Assembly: GCA_964036045.1 (NCBI GenBank)
Contig: OZ038384.1
Location: 30,361,771-30,425,770, forward strand
Origin: Eutreptiella sp. 'Long Island Sound 2002'
Lineage: Eukaryota; Euglenozoa; Euglenophyceae; Eutreptiales; Eutreptiaceae
Length of the DNA stretch: 64,000 nt
Direction: 5' to 3'
Each line of letters starts with the position of its first letter. Positions within the stretch are counted from its first letter, which is position 1. Under the pieces are notes generated by a model. The model had not been told where the DNA came from. It searched no databases and was given only the letters and a program-made list of their open reading frames with translations. The position numbers and the translations under genes were made by a program. Shown here piece after piece: positions 9,370 to 18,942 of the stretch.

Positions 9370-12300
9370 TCAGTCCCTAGCTTTAGTCTTGGAGGCAAGC
9401 GTCTCAGCGAGCCTCAGCAACTCCCAAAGGTTGTTCCGGGACAAGTAGTCAACCAGAACTGAGTTTAGGCGTCCCTCAGGTAGAACAAATGCAGAGAAGG
9501 GCTCCCAGGTGGCCTCTTCGACTCCAAACCCTTCCCAGAGGGTGAGGAAGCGCCAACCCTGGCGATACCGGTGGCGTAGGACAGACTTCACCAGGTAGAA
9601 GCCCTCCTTAGCCATCTCCTCGGCGTTCATGTCGGGGAGTTCACCTTCAACTTCCATAAGGCTGGCAGCCCCTTGTAGGTCCAGAGCGGCGATTTCCTCG
9701 TCGTTCAGCTCCGGCTCCTCCCCACAGAGGTCTTCAGGATCATGGTAGCGCTTCAGGTGTTGAGCAGCGCACACCAGGGTCCCCCCTAGTCGGGGAGAAC
9801 ACCGCACAGTGATACGGTGACCATCCACAGATAGAATCTTGTGCGGCCCGAAGTATGGGTCATCGCTGGTAGAGCGTGGCCAGGCGGGTAGTTGACTGTG
9901 GTGCACCAGCACCCAGTCCCCCTCTTGGTAGGTGGCCAGTACTCGGTGCTTGTTCTTCTTGTTCCACTGACGCTCCCTCACTCTCTGGAGCATAGCCTTG
10001 GCCTTGTCCACCTTCGCTTGTTGCTCTTGGACCCATTCACCCACAGAAGAATGGGTGTCCTCTGGATAGGGGGCATGTAGGAACCATGCCGGGCGCCCTA
10101 GGAATAGCTCATGGGGCGAGTAGCCAGTAGCTGAACTCTCTTGGGAGTTCATCATCAAGGATATGACGGGGAGTAGTCTCACCCAGTCCCTGGTGCGTTC
10201 AGTTTTGCACCATATCCGTACGTTCTCCTTCAGGACACGGATCTGTCGCTCACATAGGGGGTTGCTCGTGTGAGAGTAGGGAATCCCCGTAGACACCTGG
10301 ACATTGAGGGATCTCAGGACCCTCTTGTACCAGCCAGTATCTGAGCGTACTCGTACGTCGTCATCGGAGTTGATCTCCTTGGGCGCCCCATAGACACAAA
10401 ACCACTCCTCCAGGAGTATCTTGATAGTCTCCTCCCCGGTAATGTGCTTGGTACATGGGAACACCCTGGTAAACCTGGTCAACCCACAGGTTACCACGAG
10501 GGCGAAGTCATAGCCCCCGAACTTCAGCATCTCCGTGTAGTCCACGTATAGAACACTGTTAGCACAATGAGGGATGGGCAGGGTCGAGTGGAGACCTCTG
10601 TCCCTGATGTCCCCTGGTTTACAGGACCTGCACGGGCACTTGTCCACGATAGGCTGCAGGGCTTTCCGCAGTTGATCGTCCGTCCACGTAGTGTGGAACC
10701 ACTGCTTGAACAGCCTCAGGGTACGGTCAGCACCCACATGACCACTGGACTCATGGGTCCACTTCAGCAGCGCTGGGACTCGGTCACTAGGCACCACGAT
10801 GCGGTCCTCGTGCCAGAGGTAGCTCTTGTCCCTCTTCCACTGGTCTTGGTTGACCAGGAGGGGTTCAAAGCGTTTCTCCAGGCGCTTGTAGATATCCCCA
10901 AACTCCTTCAGGTACTCCGATTGTTGGAGTCCATCCGGGGGGCGTATCATGGTCATGTTCAGGTCCAGGTGTAAGTCCATACGGCTGAACGCCTCCTTAG
11001 CCAGCGGTTCAGACCGGGCACCAATCAGGGCGTCCAAGTTGTTGCGGCTGATGTAGTCGGCACACTCGTTCTTCACTCCCTGGATATGGTGTACCGTCAG
11101 CCGTAGTTGACTGAGGTAGGTCCACCAGCGTCGTAGCCTGGCCTTCTCAGGTGGGGGACCCTTCTGGAAACTGCGGACCGGTTCTTGGTCGCACAGCCAG
11201 ACCACAGGGTTACTCCCCAACAGTCGTGCTTGTGAGGATAGCACCAGCATACCCGCGAGCAATTCCTGTTCATAGGTGGAGTAGTTCCCCCTGGCCTGGT
11301 TCCACTTCCAGTTCCAGTGGCCCAGAGGTACTAGGACCCACTTGTCGTCAGGGTAGCTGTGCTTGAGGGTTCCATCTCGGTTGAGACCTTCCGTCCCCCA
11401 TTGGGAAATGGCCGAGTCGAACTCCTCCTTCTCTAGTGCTTGCCATTGGAACAACGTTCCACCACCGCCCACATTGCTGGCGTCGGTCACCAGGATAATA
11501 TCCCCTTGTGCCCTAGGCACGCCCAAGCACTTAGCGTTGGCTACCTTGTCTTTGAGCTCGTCAAACGCTTGTTGCTCTTGTGGGCCCCAGCGCCAAGTAG
11601 TACTCTTCTTGATCAAGTCCGTCAGAACGGCGCTGGTATAGGTGAAGTTCTTGATGTGGCGGCGATAGAAGTTGCACGCCCCAATGAAACTGCGTACATC
11701 ATGAAGTCCTTTCTTGGGGACTTCGTGTCGTACCTTGGCATCCATCAGGGGTTTGGCCTTAGAGGCCGCTGGCGTCCACCACCCATAGCCAACGTCAAAC
11801 CCCAAGTACTGCATGGTCTCCTGCATGAACTCACACTTCTCCAGCTTGAGTCGTGTGTGGCTCTCCTGGCAGACCGCAAAGAACTCAGCCAAGAGGATTA
11901 GGTGATCCTCCTGGGTATTTGTCCCAAGGCATACATCGTCGATGTGAGCCTCCATCTGGGCACCACGGGATATGAGCTCCTGTACCTTAGGTCTCCTTCG
12001 TAGGATGGACAAGATCTTGTTCATCAGCTCTTGGAATAGAGCGGGTGCGTTAGCCACGCCAAACGGCATGACCTTCCACTTGAACACCCTCCCCTGAGGG
12101 GTGATGAAGGCCAGTAGTTCCTGTGCGTTGGGCGTCAGGTCCACTTGCCAGAATCCGCTTCGCTTGTCCATCTTGGTCTTGTAGCGGCAGGAGGCTATCT
12201 TCTCCAGGGTAGACTCCATATTGGGAATGGACCCTGAGTGGTTCAACGTCTTCTTGTTCAGCTCTCCATAGTCCACTACCAGCCGTTTGGCTGTAGACCC

Positions 12301-14301
12301 AGGTTTAGCCACCAGGAAACAGGGGCTGCAGTGTAGGGGGTAGTCCCCGTCCTTGTACTCCAGTACTAGGCCAGCGTCGATACACTCTTCTATCTGTTGC
12401 TCAATCTCGTCGGCCTGCTCTTTAGGAGCTGGATAGGGTCTCCTCCGGATCTTGTGACCCACGAACTCGGGTTTGAGCTTGAGGTCCATCTGTACCAGCT
12501 TGTCACATGAGGCTGGAGGGGGTAGTTCTCCGAACACCTCCAGATAGGTCCTTACAAGCTTCTGTACCCGCGGGTCCAATATCTTGATCTTGTCCTCCAT
12601 GTCCTCGTCAGAGTGTAAGTTGCTTGCCCCCTGAGTAATAGACGTCGGGAGGTGGTCCTCCACCGACTCTTCGCCCGAGGTAGTGACCTTCAGCCCTTGG
12701 TAGGCATAAAGAAGGTCTTGCTCAACCATCTCCGATGGACGATGGCAACATAGGCACGCTCGAGGGGGTTCACATACACATTCCTCCGAGAGGTCGTCCT
12801 CCTCTGGGGTCCTCACATGGGCGCCCCACACGCTCTTCATGAGCTTAAGATCTACCTCCCTTTGCCAGGTGGTGATCTTCTGTTCGAGGTCCTCCTTCAA
12901 GTGGGATAGGTCTCCCATACGTCCTTGCTTCAGTGGCCATGAGCTGCGGGTAGGCTTCGCGTAGCATAGCTTTTTCGCCACCAACTTCCTCTTGGAATCC
13001 ACATACTCCCTGAGCCTAGATCGAGGGTCCAGCTCCCCGTCCACGGGGTCTTCCACCCTCATGGAGAGTAGGGGTTTCAGTGGGGCGACGTACTCGGCGT
13101 TCTCCACTTCCTCCACACAGGTCTGCACGAAGAAGGCGTCGTGCTCAGTTTCGTCGTCTGAGTGGATAGAGCTAGGTAGCTCAGATAGTCCACACTCAGA
13201 GACTCCATCAGTAACAGGTACATGACATGGAGAGTTTGGGGCGTTGGTGTCAGTCACGACGTACTCATCTCCTCCGGGTGTAGTCTCAACAGCATCTTGA
13301 GGTCGTAGGCGATCCTTCAAGTCACCCAAGGCGAGTCCGTCGCTTTCTCGTTGTATAGCCTGGACCAGAGTCGGGTCCAGGTCCTCCCAGGGGATGGTGG
13401 TAAGACTTCCGTCCACCACGCTGAGCATACTCCCCCATCCGGGCTTCCCAATAGGCGTCTTTCGTCCCAGAGGCACGTAGATGGCCTCATCAGGTAACCG
13501 CACAGAGCTGATAGTCAGCTTGTCAAGGAGGGTTCGCCAGTACTCGTTGCCCCCATGGGCTCCCCAATCGGGGGAACACAGGACCATACGGGAACGTTCC
13601 AAGGCCACCTTGGTCAGCACCTTCCCCAGTCCACTGAACCTGGGGTTCCCGTAGGCCATCCCGAAAGAGGGCCAGTAAAATTTGTAGCTGCAGTTCTTCC
13701 CCTTGCTGCAGTAAAGGTCCAGTACATGTTGCTTGTCGCTGGCGAACAACTCCACACTCAGGTCTTCTCGAGAGTAACCCAACTCCTTCAGACCTTGGTC
13801 TAGGACTTCCCCCAGTAGTTGATAGTCCTCAGTTTTGGAGGCCGCCATCATGTTCGAGGGCTCCTCCTTCGATAGTCTCAGGTAACTCGAGGTATGTTCC
13901 GACTGCTCCAGTGGCACAGACTCTCTGCCACTGCCGTGGTCCACGTAGAGGAGGTAGGGCGCTTGCAGCGTCAGGGATTGTATCTGGGACTGCTGTACGA
14001 GGAAGTCAGTACCCAGTACAAAGTCGAAGGCCTCAGTGTCCATCACATAGAACCGATGGGCGATAGTTCGAGACCCCATAGGTACCTCCACTTCACAGTC
14101 CCCGCAGCTGTGCACCACATGTCCATCCCCCATGCGTATAGCGGCGGTGGTCATGGTGTTCTTCACGCTCCCACAAGGTAAAATTTTCTTGGCCACTATA
14201 GATATGGTGGCGCCAGTGTCCAATACCCCCAGGTATTCGCGTCCCCCTAGTCGGATACGTACCCAAAACACCAAGTCTTGGGTGCCACCAGAGCGTCCCC
14301 G
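9370..14301 (-). CDS. pol: E2 Pol: retropepsin, methylase-like domain, RT, RNase H, integrase, chromodomain
   Basis: An uninterrupted frame of about 1643 codons continues in frame from the gag stop. Residues counted from 14274: LDTGA retropepsin site near 33; ELFAS...GNPRFS methylase-like domain about 173-265; RT from about 590 with MDKRSGFWQVD and HIDD near 776 (His in place of Tyr of YxDD); RNase H TDAS near 928 with the later E, D and ADYISR residues; integrase HHCC finger (THESSGH...CPCRSC) from about 1173; DDE core with YVDY, NSDDD and LCER Glu near 1343; chromodomain about 1555-1610 (FLTLWEG...TWEP). The first ATG lies after the protease active site, so Pol must be made as a Gag-Pol fusion. 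No key residue is missing. Confidence 0.95.
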   Translation of the reverse strand, partial: RGRSGGTQDLVFWVRIRLGGREYLGVLDTGATISIVAKKILPCGSVKNTMTTAAIRMGDGHVVHSCGDCEVEVPMGSRTIAHRFYVMDTEAFDFVLGTDFLVQQSQIQSLTLQAPYLLYVDHGSGRESVPLEQSEHTSSYLRLSKEEPSNMMAASKTEDYQLLGEVLDQGLKELGYSREDLSVELFASDKQHVLDLYCSKGKNCSYKFYWPSFGMAYGNPRFSGLGKVLTKVALERSRMVLCSPDWGAHGGNEYWRTLLDKLTISSVRLPDEAIYVPLGRKTPIGKPGWGSMLSVVDGSLTTIPWEDLDPTLVQAIQRESDGLALGDLKDRLRPQDAVETTPGGDEYVVTDTNAPNSPCHVPVTDGVSECGLSELPSSIHSDDETEHDAFFVQTCVEEVENAEYVAPLKPLLSMRVEDPVDGELDPRSRLREYVDSKRKLVAKKLCYAKPTRSSWPLKQGRMGDLSHLKEDLEQKITTWQREVDLKLMKSVWGAHVRTPEEDDLSEECVCEPPRACLCCHRPSEMVEQDLLYAYQGLKVTTSGEESVEDHLPTSITQGASNLHSDEDMEDKIKILDPRVQKLVRTYLEVFGELPPPASCDKLVQMDLKLKPEFVGHKIRRRPYPAPKEQADEIEQQIEECIDAGLVLEYKDGDYPLHCSPCFLVAKPGSTAKRLVVDYGELNKKTLNHSGSIPNMESTLEKIASCRYKTKMDKRSGFWQVDLTPNAQELLAFITPQGRVFKWKVMPFGVANAPALFQELMNKILSILRRRPKVQELISRGAQMEAHIDDVCLGTNTQEDHLILLAEFFAVCQESHTRLKLEKCEFMQETMQYLGFDVGYGWWTPAASKAKPLMDAKVRHEVPKKGLHDVRSFIGACNFYRRHIKNFTYTSAVLTDLIKKSTTWRWGPQEQQAFDELKDKVANAKCLGVPRAQGDIILVTDASNVGGGGTLFQWQALEKEEFDSAISQWGTEGLNRDGTLKHSYPDDKWVLVPLGHWNWKWNQARGNYSTYEQELLAGMLVLSSQARLLGSNPVVWLCDQEPVRSFQKGPPPEKARLRRWWTYLSQLRLTVHHIQGVKNECADYISRNNLDALIGARSEPLAKEAFSRMDLHLDLNMTMIRPPDGLQQSEYLKEFGDIYKRLEKRFEPLLVNQDQWKRDKSYLWHEDRIVVPSDRVPALLKWTHESSGHVGADRTLRLFKQWFHTTWTDDQLRKALQPIVDKCPCRSCKPGDIRDRGLHSTLPIPHCANSVLYVDYTEMLKFGGYDFALVVTCGLTRFTRVFPCTKHITGEETIKILLEEWFCVYGAPKEINSDDDVRVRSDTGWYKRVLRSLNVQVSTGIPYSHTSNPLCERQIRVLKENVRIWCKTERTRDWVRLLPVISLMMNSQESSATGYSPHELFLGRPAWFLHAPYPEDTHSSVGEWVQEQQAKVDKAKAMLQRVRERQWNKKNKHRVLATYQEGDWVLVHHSQLPAWPRSTSDDPYFGPHKILSVDGHRITVRCSPRLGGTLVCAAQHLKRYHDPEDLCGEEPELNDEEIAALDLQGAASLMEVEGELPDMNAEEMAKEGFYLVKSVLRHRYRQGWRFLTLWEGFGVEEATWEPFSAFVLPEGRLNSVLVDYLSRNNLWELLRLAETLASKTKARD

Positions 14302-14304
14302 TCA
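14293..14304 (-). promoter_or_regulatory. Gag stop codon in readthrough-like context (TGA CGG)
   Basis: The gag terminator TGA at 14302-14304 is followed in frame by CGG GGA CGC and then pol. UGA followed by CGG is a known leaky context in several plant RNA viruses. E3 has TAG GGG GGC and E4 has TAG AGG at the matching point, all with gag and pol in one frame. This supports programmed readthrough rather than frameshifting. Confidence 0.6.
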
Positions 14305-16806
14305 GAACTCCGCGGGACAGGTCACCTCGAACCCCTTGTTCCGCAATTTGCAGGCCATCCTCATGAAACGGCTCCTCTTCTTAGCGTTGCCGTCATCACC
14401 ACCTTCATGCTCACGCTTGGCTCCTTGTTCTTGCTGGGCCTGCGTCTGTGAGCGCGTGGTAGGACCAGACTGCCCTCCAGAGGGCTCGGAGTTTCCCCCT
14501 GGATTAGGGTTGGGGTTGCTTCTGTTCTTGTCCTTGTTCTTCTTGTCGGGCTGGCGGTTAGCGCCTCCTCCTCGTCCACCTTGACCTTTGTCTTGCCCTT
14601 GACCACGTCCTTTCGACTTGCCCTTGCCGGAGTCGTTGCCTTTGGCCTTGCCTCCACCTTTGCCTGAGCCTTTGCCAGGATCTTCACCTTTAAGCTTCGC
14701 CGATAGGCGTTGCTTATGGTAGCACTCATCCTCGTAGTGCTTCCGCTTACCGCAGAATGCACACGTGATGGTGCACCGGTAATGATCCGGCAGCTTCGCT
14801 TTGGCGCCGGTGTTTTTCTCCTGCTGCTTCCCCTGGACTACGAAGCAGTCTCGCTGCTCGCAGTCAGAGGCGTGCTGCAGGTGGCCCTGCTCGTCTCTGG
14901 CATCACACCAGAATAGCTCCTTCACGTTCTCCATGAGACGGGCGTGGGCGTGTTTGAGGGTAGTCCCCTGCCCAGGTCGGGACCCTTGGTACCCTTTGCC
15001 ATTGCCTCCAGAACCTCCACCACCAGGACGGTAGTTGTTCAAGTGATGGTCGCTCTCCTTCTCCAGCGCCATCTCCAGGAGCAGCACGCATAGATCCTCG
15101 TAGTGGAGGGATCTAGCCTTGCGCTCAGCCGTCAAACGGCATTCGTCCCATAGCTCTCGGGGGAGCTTGGCCACCAACCAGAACAGCAGGTCGTCGCTGC
15201 TGTAGGAACCGGGCGTCAGTCTTCCAGCCCAGTGATCCAGGTCAGCCAACAGCTCAGATACCCTGCCAGGTTTGGGGTTGTCGGGCAGCACGGGCAGGTT
15301 CTGGATCTCGGCCCTGATGGAGAGGTCGGTTTCGTAGGTCGGGTACTGCCTCTCCAGGGCAACCAACACATCGGCAAAGGTGGCGGAGTTAGTCACGATC
15401 TGCCTGACCTGCTTCTCCAGGTACTTGGTCTTGCAGCACTGCAGGAGCAGATCGCACTTCACTCGCCCACTCGCGTGGGTTTGGCCGGTCAGTCGTAGGA
15501 ACCGGCCAAAGTTCTCCGCGAACTCGCTGAGGTCCTTGCCTGTGAACTCAGGCAGGTTCACCACTATCTTGGAGGTGGCAATAGCCTTCGCCTCCTGAGC
15601 TCGGCGTCCTTCAGGGCGTCGGGTCTTCTTCTTCTTCTTCTTCTTCTTCTTACCCTTGGGGTCCTCGGGGTCCTCAGGGTCATCGTCATCTGAGGGCGAA
15701 GAAGATTCCATCGACGGCGGCTCGTCATCGGGGGGGTCTCCGCCAAGATCACTAGAGCCATAAGGCTCTACGTCCACCATAGCCCTCAAGGCTGTCAGCC
15801 CCAGCCGGTCCAGCTCGGCCCTCGTCGAGTTCGTCACGTGGCTGTAGCGCGGCTGGGCCGTTCTCGGGACGAATGGACTTCTCGGTATGGCTGCAGGAGT
15901 CGGCATCGGTCGGCTCCTCAGGCTCCCCAGGGTATTTGTCAACCCTGACGCCAGGTGGTTAGCCTGTACTCGGTGGGGTGACATTCCCACCGTAGTAGGT
16001 GACGCATGGGGCGGGATCATCAGGGGCTCCAGTTTCTCCCTGATCTCTTGCGTGAGGTCGCCCACGATTTTTGAAGTGGCTCCCCGGAGCACCTCATTGA
16101 TCTCCGACCGCGTCAGGGACCTGTTGGAGGATCTTCCCGATCCTCTACTCCTGCCTCCAAGAGACTCTGGTCCTCTTTTCAACCCACTCAAGGGTGCATA
16201 CCCAGGTGCATACCCAGGAGCATACCCAGGAACATCCATATAGGTTCCAGTAGCGTGTAGTGGATGGGGATAGTCAGCCGCATACCATCGCGGCGCAGAG
16301 CTGGAAGCCACTGGCTCACTGGCAGTAGTTGCCTCATGGAGCGCAGTGGTAGGTGGGCCCATACCATAGGCGGGGTAGTGAGGCATGCCAGTAAAGCCTG
16401 TGCCCTCTGCCATAGGCGGGTTGGTTGTGGAAGTGGATGTTGCAGCGGCTGGGAGTGTGGTGGTTAAAGGAGAGGGTGATGCGTGGAGGCCAGAAGCGCT
16501 TGGTGCGCCTTCGAAGGTAGGGACATTCGCCAGGTCTTGCCCTTGCTCCTCTCCTTCGTCTGCTCCTTCTCCAGCATCCTTCTCGCTCTCGTTCTCTCTC
16601 TTCCTCTTCACAGGCTGAGGCTGAGAGACCACTTCTTCGACAGACAGGGCCCCGAAGGCCGTCTGAAGCACATCCAGGGAGTCCTCAGCCGCATCCACTG
16701 GCCCATGTAAGGGCTCCGCCGAAGGTACAGCGCCCGGCGCTGGCCTTGCCGGTGCCTCAGGCGCTGGCGCTGTCTTCACGTCGGCGTCCTCCTTTCTTGG
16801 ATCCAT
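14302..16806 (-). CDS. gag: E2 Gag (capsid and CCHC nucleocapsid)
   Basis: 834 codons from an ATG 101 bases inside the 5' LTR. The N-terminal third is Pro/Ala/Ser-rich with a YAPG repeat near residue 195. A run of nine lysines follows acidic stretches near residue 385. Residues about 410-600 are the capsid-like retrotransposon gag domain (LPEFTGKDLSEFAENF..., LERQYPTYETDL). A Cys/His cluster (HASDC...RDC) precedes a canonical zinc knuckle CAFCGKRKHYEDEC (C-X2-C-X4-H-X4-C) at about 682-695, then a Gly/Lys-rich RNA-binding-type tail. It would assemble the cytoplasmic particle and package the RNA. It ends at TGA in frame with pol. Confidence 0.92.
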   Translation of the reverse strand: MDPRKEDADVKTAPAPEAPARPAPGAVPSAEPLHGPVDAAEDSLDVLQTAFGALSVEEVVSQPQPVKRKRENESEKDAGEGADEGEEQGQDLANVPTFEGAPSASGLHASPSPLTTTLPAAATSTSTTNPPMAEGTGFTGMPHYPAYGMGPPTTALHEATTASEPVASSSAPRWYAADYPHPLHATGTYMDVPGYAPGYAPGYAPLSGLKRGPESLGGRSRGSGRSSNRSLTRSEINEVLRGATSKIVGDLTQEIREKLEPLMIPPHASPTTVGMSPHRVQANHLASGLTNTLGSLRSRPMPTPAAIPRSPFVPRTAQPRYSHVTNSTRAELDRLGLTALRAMVDVEPYGSSDLGGDPPDDEPPSMESSSPSDDDDPEDPEDPKGKKKKKKKKKTRRPEGRRAQEAKAIATSKIVVNLPEFTGKDLSEFAENFGRFLRLTGQTHASGRVKCDLLLQCCKTKYLEKQVRQIVTNSATFADVLVALERQYPTYETDLSIRAEIQNLPVLPDNPKPGRVSELLADLDHWAGRLTPGSYSSDDLLFWLVAKLPRELWDECRLTAERKARSLHYEDLCVLLLEMALEKESDHHLNNYRPGGGGSGGNGKGYQGSRPGQGTTLKHAHARLMENVKELFWCDARDEQGHLQHASDCEQRDCFVVQGKQQEKNTGAKAKLPDHYRCTITCAFCGKRKHYEDECYHKQRLSAKLKGEDPGKGSGKGGGKAKGNDSGKGKSKGRGQGQDKGQGGRGGGANRQPDKKNKDKNRSNPNPNPGGNSEPSGGQSGPTTRSQTQAQQEQGAKREHEGGDDGNAKKRSRFMRMACKLRNKGFEVTCPAEF

Positions 16807-16894
16807 CTTCTTTCACCCTTCAGCTTATATTTGCCCGTACTCGGCGCACTGGATGTACGGCACGGGGTTGCTGCCGGTGCGCAGAGACAGGCTG

Positions 16895-16907
16895 CCTCTT
16901 GCTACCA
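16895..16907 (-). other. Primer-binding site of E2
   Basis: The element strand reads TGGTAGCAAGAGG, its first T being the last base of the LTR. The first eight bases fit a tRNA 3' end TGCTACCA; allowing one extra A the match continues as GAGG. E3 and E4 match initiator tRNA-Met (...CCTCTGCTACCA) without a gap. Confidence 0.75.
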
Positions 16908-17693
16908 GAAAAGTTTATAGTTTTTTCAGCACTGTGTTTTTGCTTCTCCTGCTGCTTGCTGTAGGTGTAGGGTTTCCTGCTGCTTGTTTTGGAAGATGAA
17001 AACCTTTGTTTTGCAGAAATAGAGTCAATCCAGGATAACCCAAGCCAGAAGTGTGCAAAGAGGAGAAGATCAGGATCAAAGCATGAAGGGCTGCAGTGTA
17101 AACAGTGGAAGATGATTGGATATTCACAGAAACTGCAACTCAGGTCACAAATGAATGCATATTCACAAAGATAGCTGAAATGTTTTGGGGAAAGAGTTAG
17201 AAAACTGCCTCATGGTCACTCTCTCTCCAAAGTGCCATCTCAGGAGATGTGCACTCTTTGTTTTGGGTCCCATATGTGCTGAGGTGGCAGGGCATGTGGC
17301 GATGAGGTCACTGCCATGTCACATGGGATCTTCCTACTTAGCTAGGCTGACCAGGAATTGAACCCAGGACCTCTCAAAAGGAGGTGCCCAGCCCCCTAGG
17401 GTGCATACCACTAGGATAGCTAAGAATTCATGGAAAAACATAGATAAATTCATAGGCTCTACTTTAGATATGTCAGTGTTCAGTCAACTCAGGAAAAGAT
17501 GTATAGCTTCACATTGAAAGGGGATTAAGGGGTCCACTCCATATCCTGATTGGGTGTTTGGTTCCATAGGTCAAAATGTGTTATCACCACTTTTGGTGGG
17601 ACCAATACTAAGATAAAAATGCATGGATGCTCAGTGCATCTCTAATACAACTAGAGTATGCCTCAAAGCAATGGAAAAGCACTTTTTCTTACT
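16907..17693 (-). repeat. 5' LTR of E2
   Basis: 787 bp, AGTAAG...CTTTTCT on the element strand, about 1% different from its partner at 6332-7117. It carries the second copy of the tRNA-like module (17340-17426). An ATG at 17658 on the plus strand appears to open the E1 capsid frame but belongs to this LTR, not to E1. Confidence 0.95.
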
Positions 17694-17698
17694 GCGGA
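17694..17698. repeat. Target-site duplication GCGGA, right copy (E2)
   Basis: This is the second copy of GCGGA, in the E1 gag codons for Ala-Asp. See 6327-6331. Confidence 0.95.
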
Positions 17699-18942
17699 TG
17701 CCGCCGTGTGGGAAGACCTGAAGGACATCAAGCCCCCCATGTACGATGGCAACCCCCTCAACCTCGACCGCTTCTTGGAGAAGCTGGACGATTGGCGGGT
17801 GACCGTCACTGAAGACATGGATCCCGCAGATGCGGAGAGATATGTCTTCAAACGGTTCAGGTACCGCCTGCCAGAGGTGCTCCAAGAGCTATACTTCGTG
17901 GCGACCAAAGAGGGGAAATTCAAGACCCTCATGGAAGCCAAGAAGTGGCTCAACGAGCAGGAGCGGTTGGACACTCCGCAGGTGGCTGCCAAGCGGTGGA
18001 AGTCCATCAAGCTTCAGCATGATGGACGAGAGATCCGCCTACGGGATTGGCGAGACTTCCGAGGGCAATACACCCTCTTCCGCCGCGACGTGGAGGACTG
18101 GAATGAGGGTGACGAGGAGGCCCGCCTGCTCTCCATGCTGCCGGAAGCATGCATCAAGAGAGTCACCAAGGAGGAAGCCAAAAGGGCCAAGTCCAACCAC
18201 ACGGTCAAGATGATGCTCCCCAAAGAGTACGAGGACGAGGATGAACGTGGCCCGGGATGTCAAACGGCACTCCCTGCGGAACGCTCTCCTCATCACCGTC
18301 ACGGGCGATCACGAGAAGACCGCGATGTGGCGCCTTGATGAGTGTGACATGAGCGGCCAGACCATCCGTCTGCAGGCCATCGCGGCGCGGATGAGCTGCG
18401 ACGAGATCCTGGTGTGCGTTGGAGAGGAGGTACTCAAGGAGTACCGGAACCTCCACCACACCCGCGGGTTGAGGCACGGCGGCCGTGACGTCAACTACGT
18501 TCACGAGGGACCTGGCGGGGAAGCTGCCATGAACCCAGCGGGAGCCGATGGCGATGAAACTCTCGTCGACGATGACGATGACGATGAGCCCGCCGAGATG
18601 GCCGTTTGTGCCTTCGTGGCCAGCAACCTGAACGCGGGGAGCAACCGGGGAAGCTGGAAGCCCCTGCAGCAGGGTTGGAAGAAGAAGGAGAAGAAGGACC
18701 CCAGCCGTATTGGCAACCCTCCGCTGTCCTTTGGGGAGTTCATACGAGCTCACCCTCAGGGCTGTCTCGTGTGTTATGGGAGGAAGCAAGGCTTCAACCA
18801 TGACCACCGGACATTCCCCATCCACCAGGCCGGCACGGAGGCCTACAAGAAGGCGCACGGGTCGAAGATGCGGAGGAGAGTACCCCTACTACCACAACCG
18901 ACGCCCCTTAGCGGAGCCCCTGCAGCCAAGGGCCCCAGCTAG
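17699..18942 (+). pseudogene. gag: E1 gag, capsid and nucleocapsid part
   Basis: This continues the E1 gag frame after E2. 17699 to about 18235 encodes the capsid-like domain (PPMYDGNPLNLDRFLEKL..., VEDWNEGDEEARLL), aligning with E4 Gag (PYYDGNPSNLDDFI..., VEDWNEASEIRHLL). Near 18235 the frame shifts and continues as MNVARDVKRHSLRN... to TAG at 18940. An acidic run (DDDDDDE) lies near 18570. The zinc-knuckle counterpart is C-X2-C-X8-H-X4 followed by Phe instead of Cys (TTC at 18814-18816), while E4 keeps C-X2-C-X8-H-X4-C. The frameshift and lost Cys mark it as non-functional. Confidence 0.8.

Larger units (their letters stand above)
6332..17693 (-). mobile_element. E2: intact Ty3-type chromodomain LTR retrotransposon
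   Basis: E2 is a full-length element of 11.4 kb with LTRs of 786 and 787 bp differing at about seven positions by eye (roughly 1%), 5-bp GCGGA duplications, a primer-binding site, a purine tract, an 834-codon gag and about 1643 codons of pol without internal stops. LTR ends are AG...CT rather than TG...CA, confirmed by the duplications. Pol order is protease, methylase-like domain, RT, RNase H, integrase, chromodomain, the Ty3 order with an extra domain. It is the youngest coding element here and the only one that looks potentially active. Confidence 0.95.

Noticed and set aside
10567-11901. Plus-strand ORFs of 70-150 codons opposite E2 pol and other elements
   Set aside because: They shadow the conserved pol frame, have no domain and no support.
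17658-17698. ATG at 17658 as the start of the E1 capsid gene
   Set aside because: The first codons belong to the E2 LTR; the real frame enters from 6331 across the E2 insertion.
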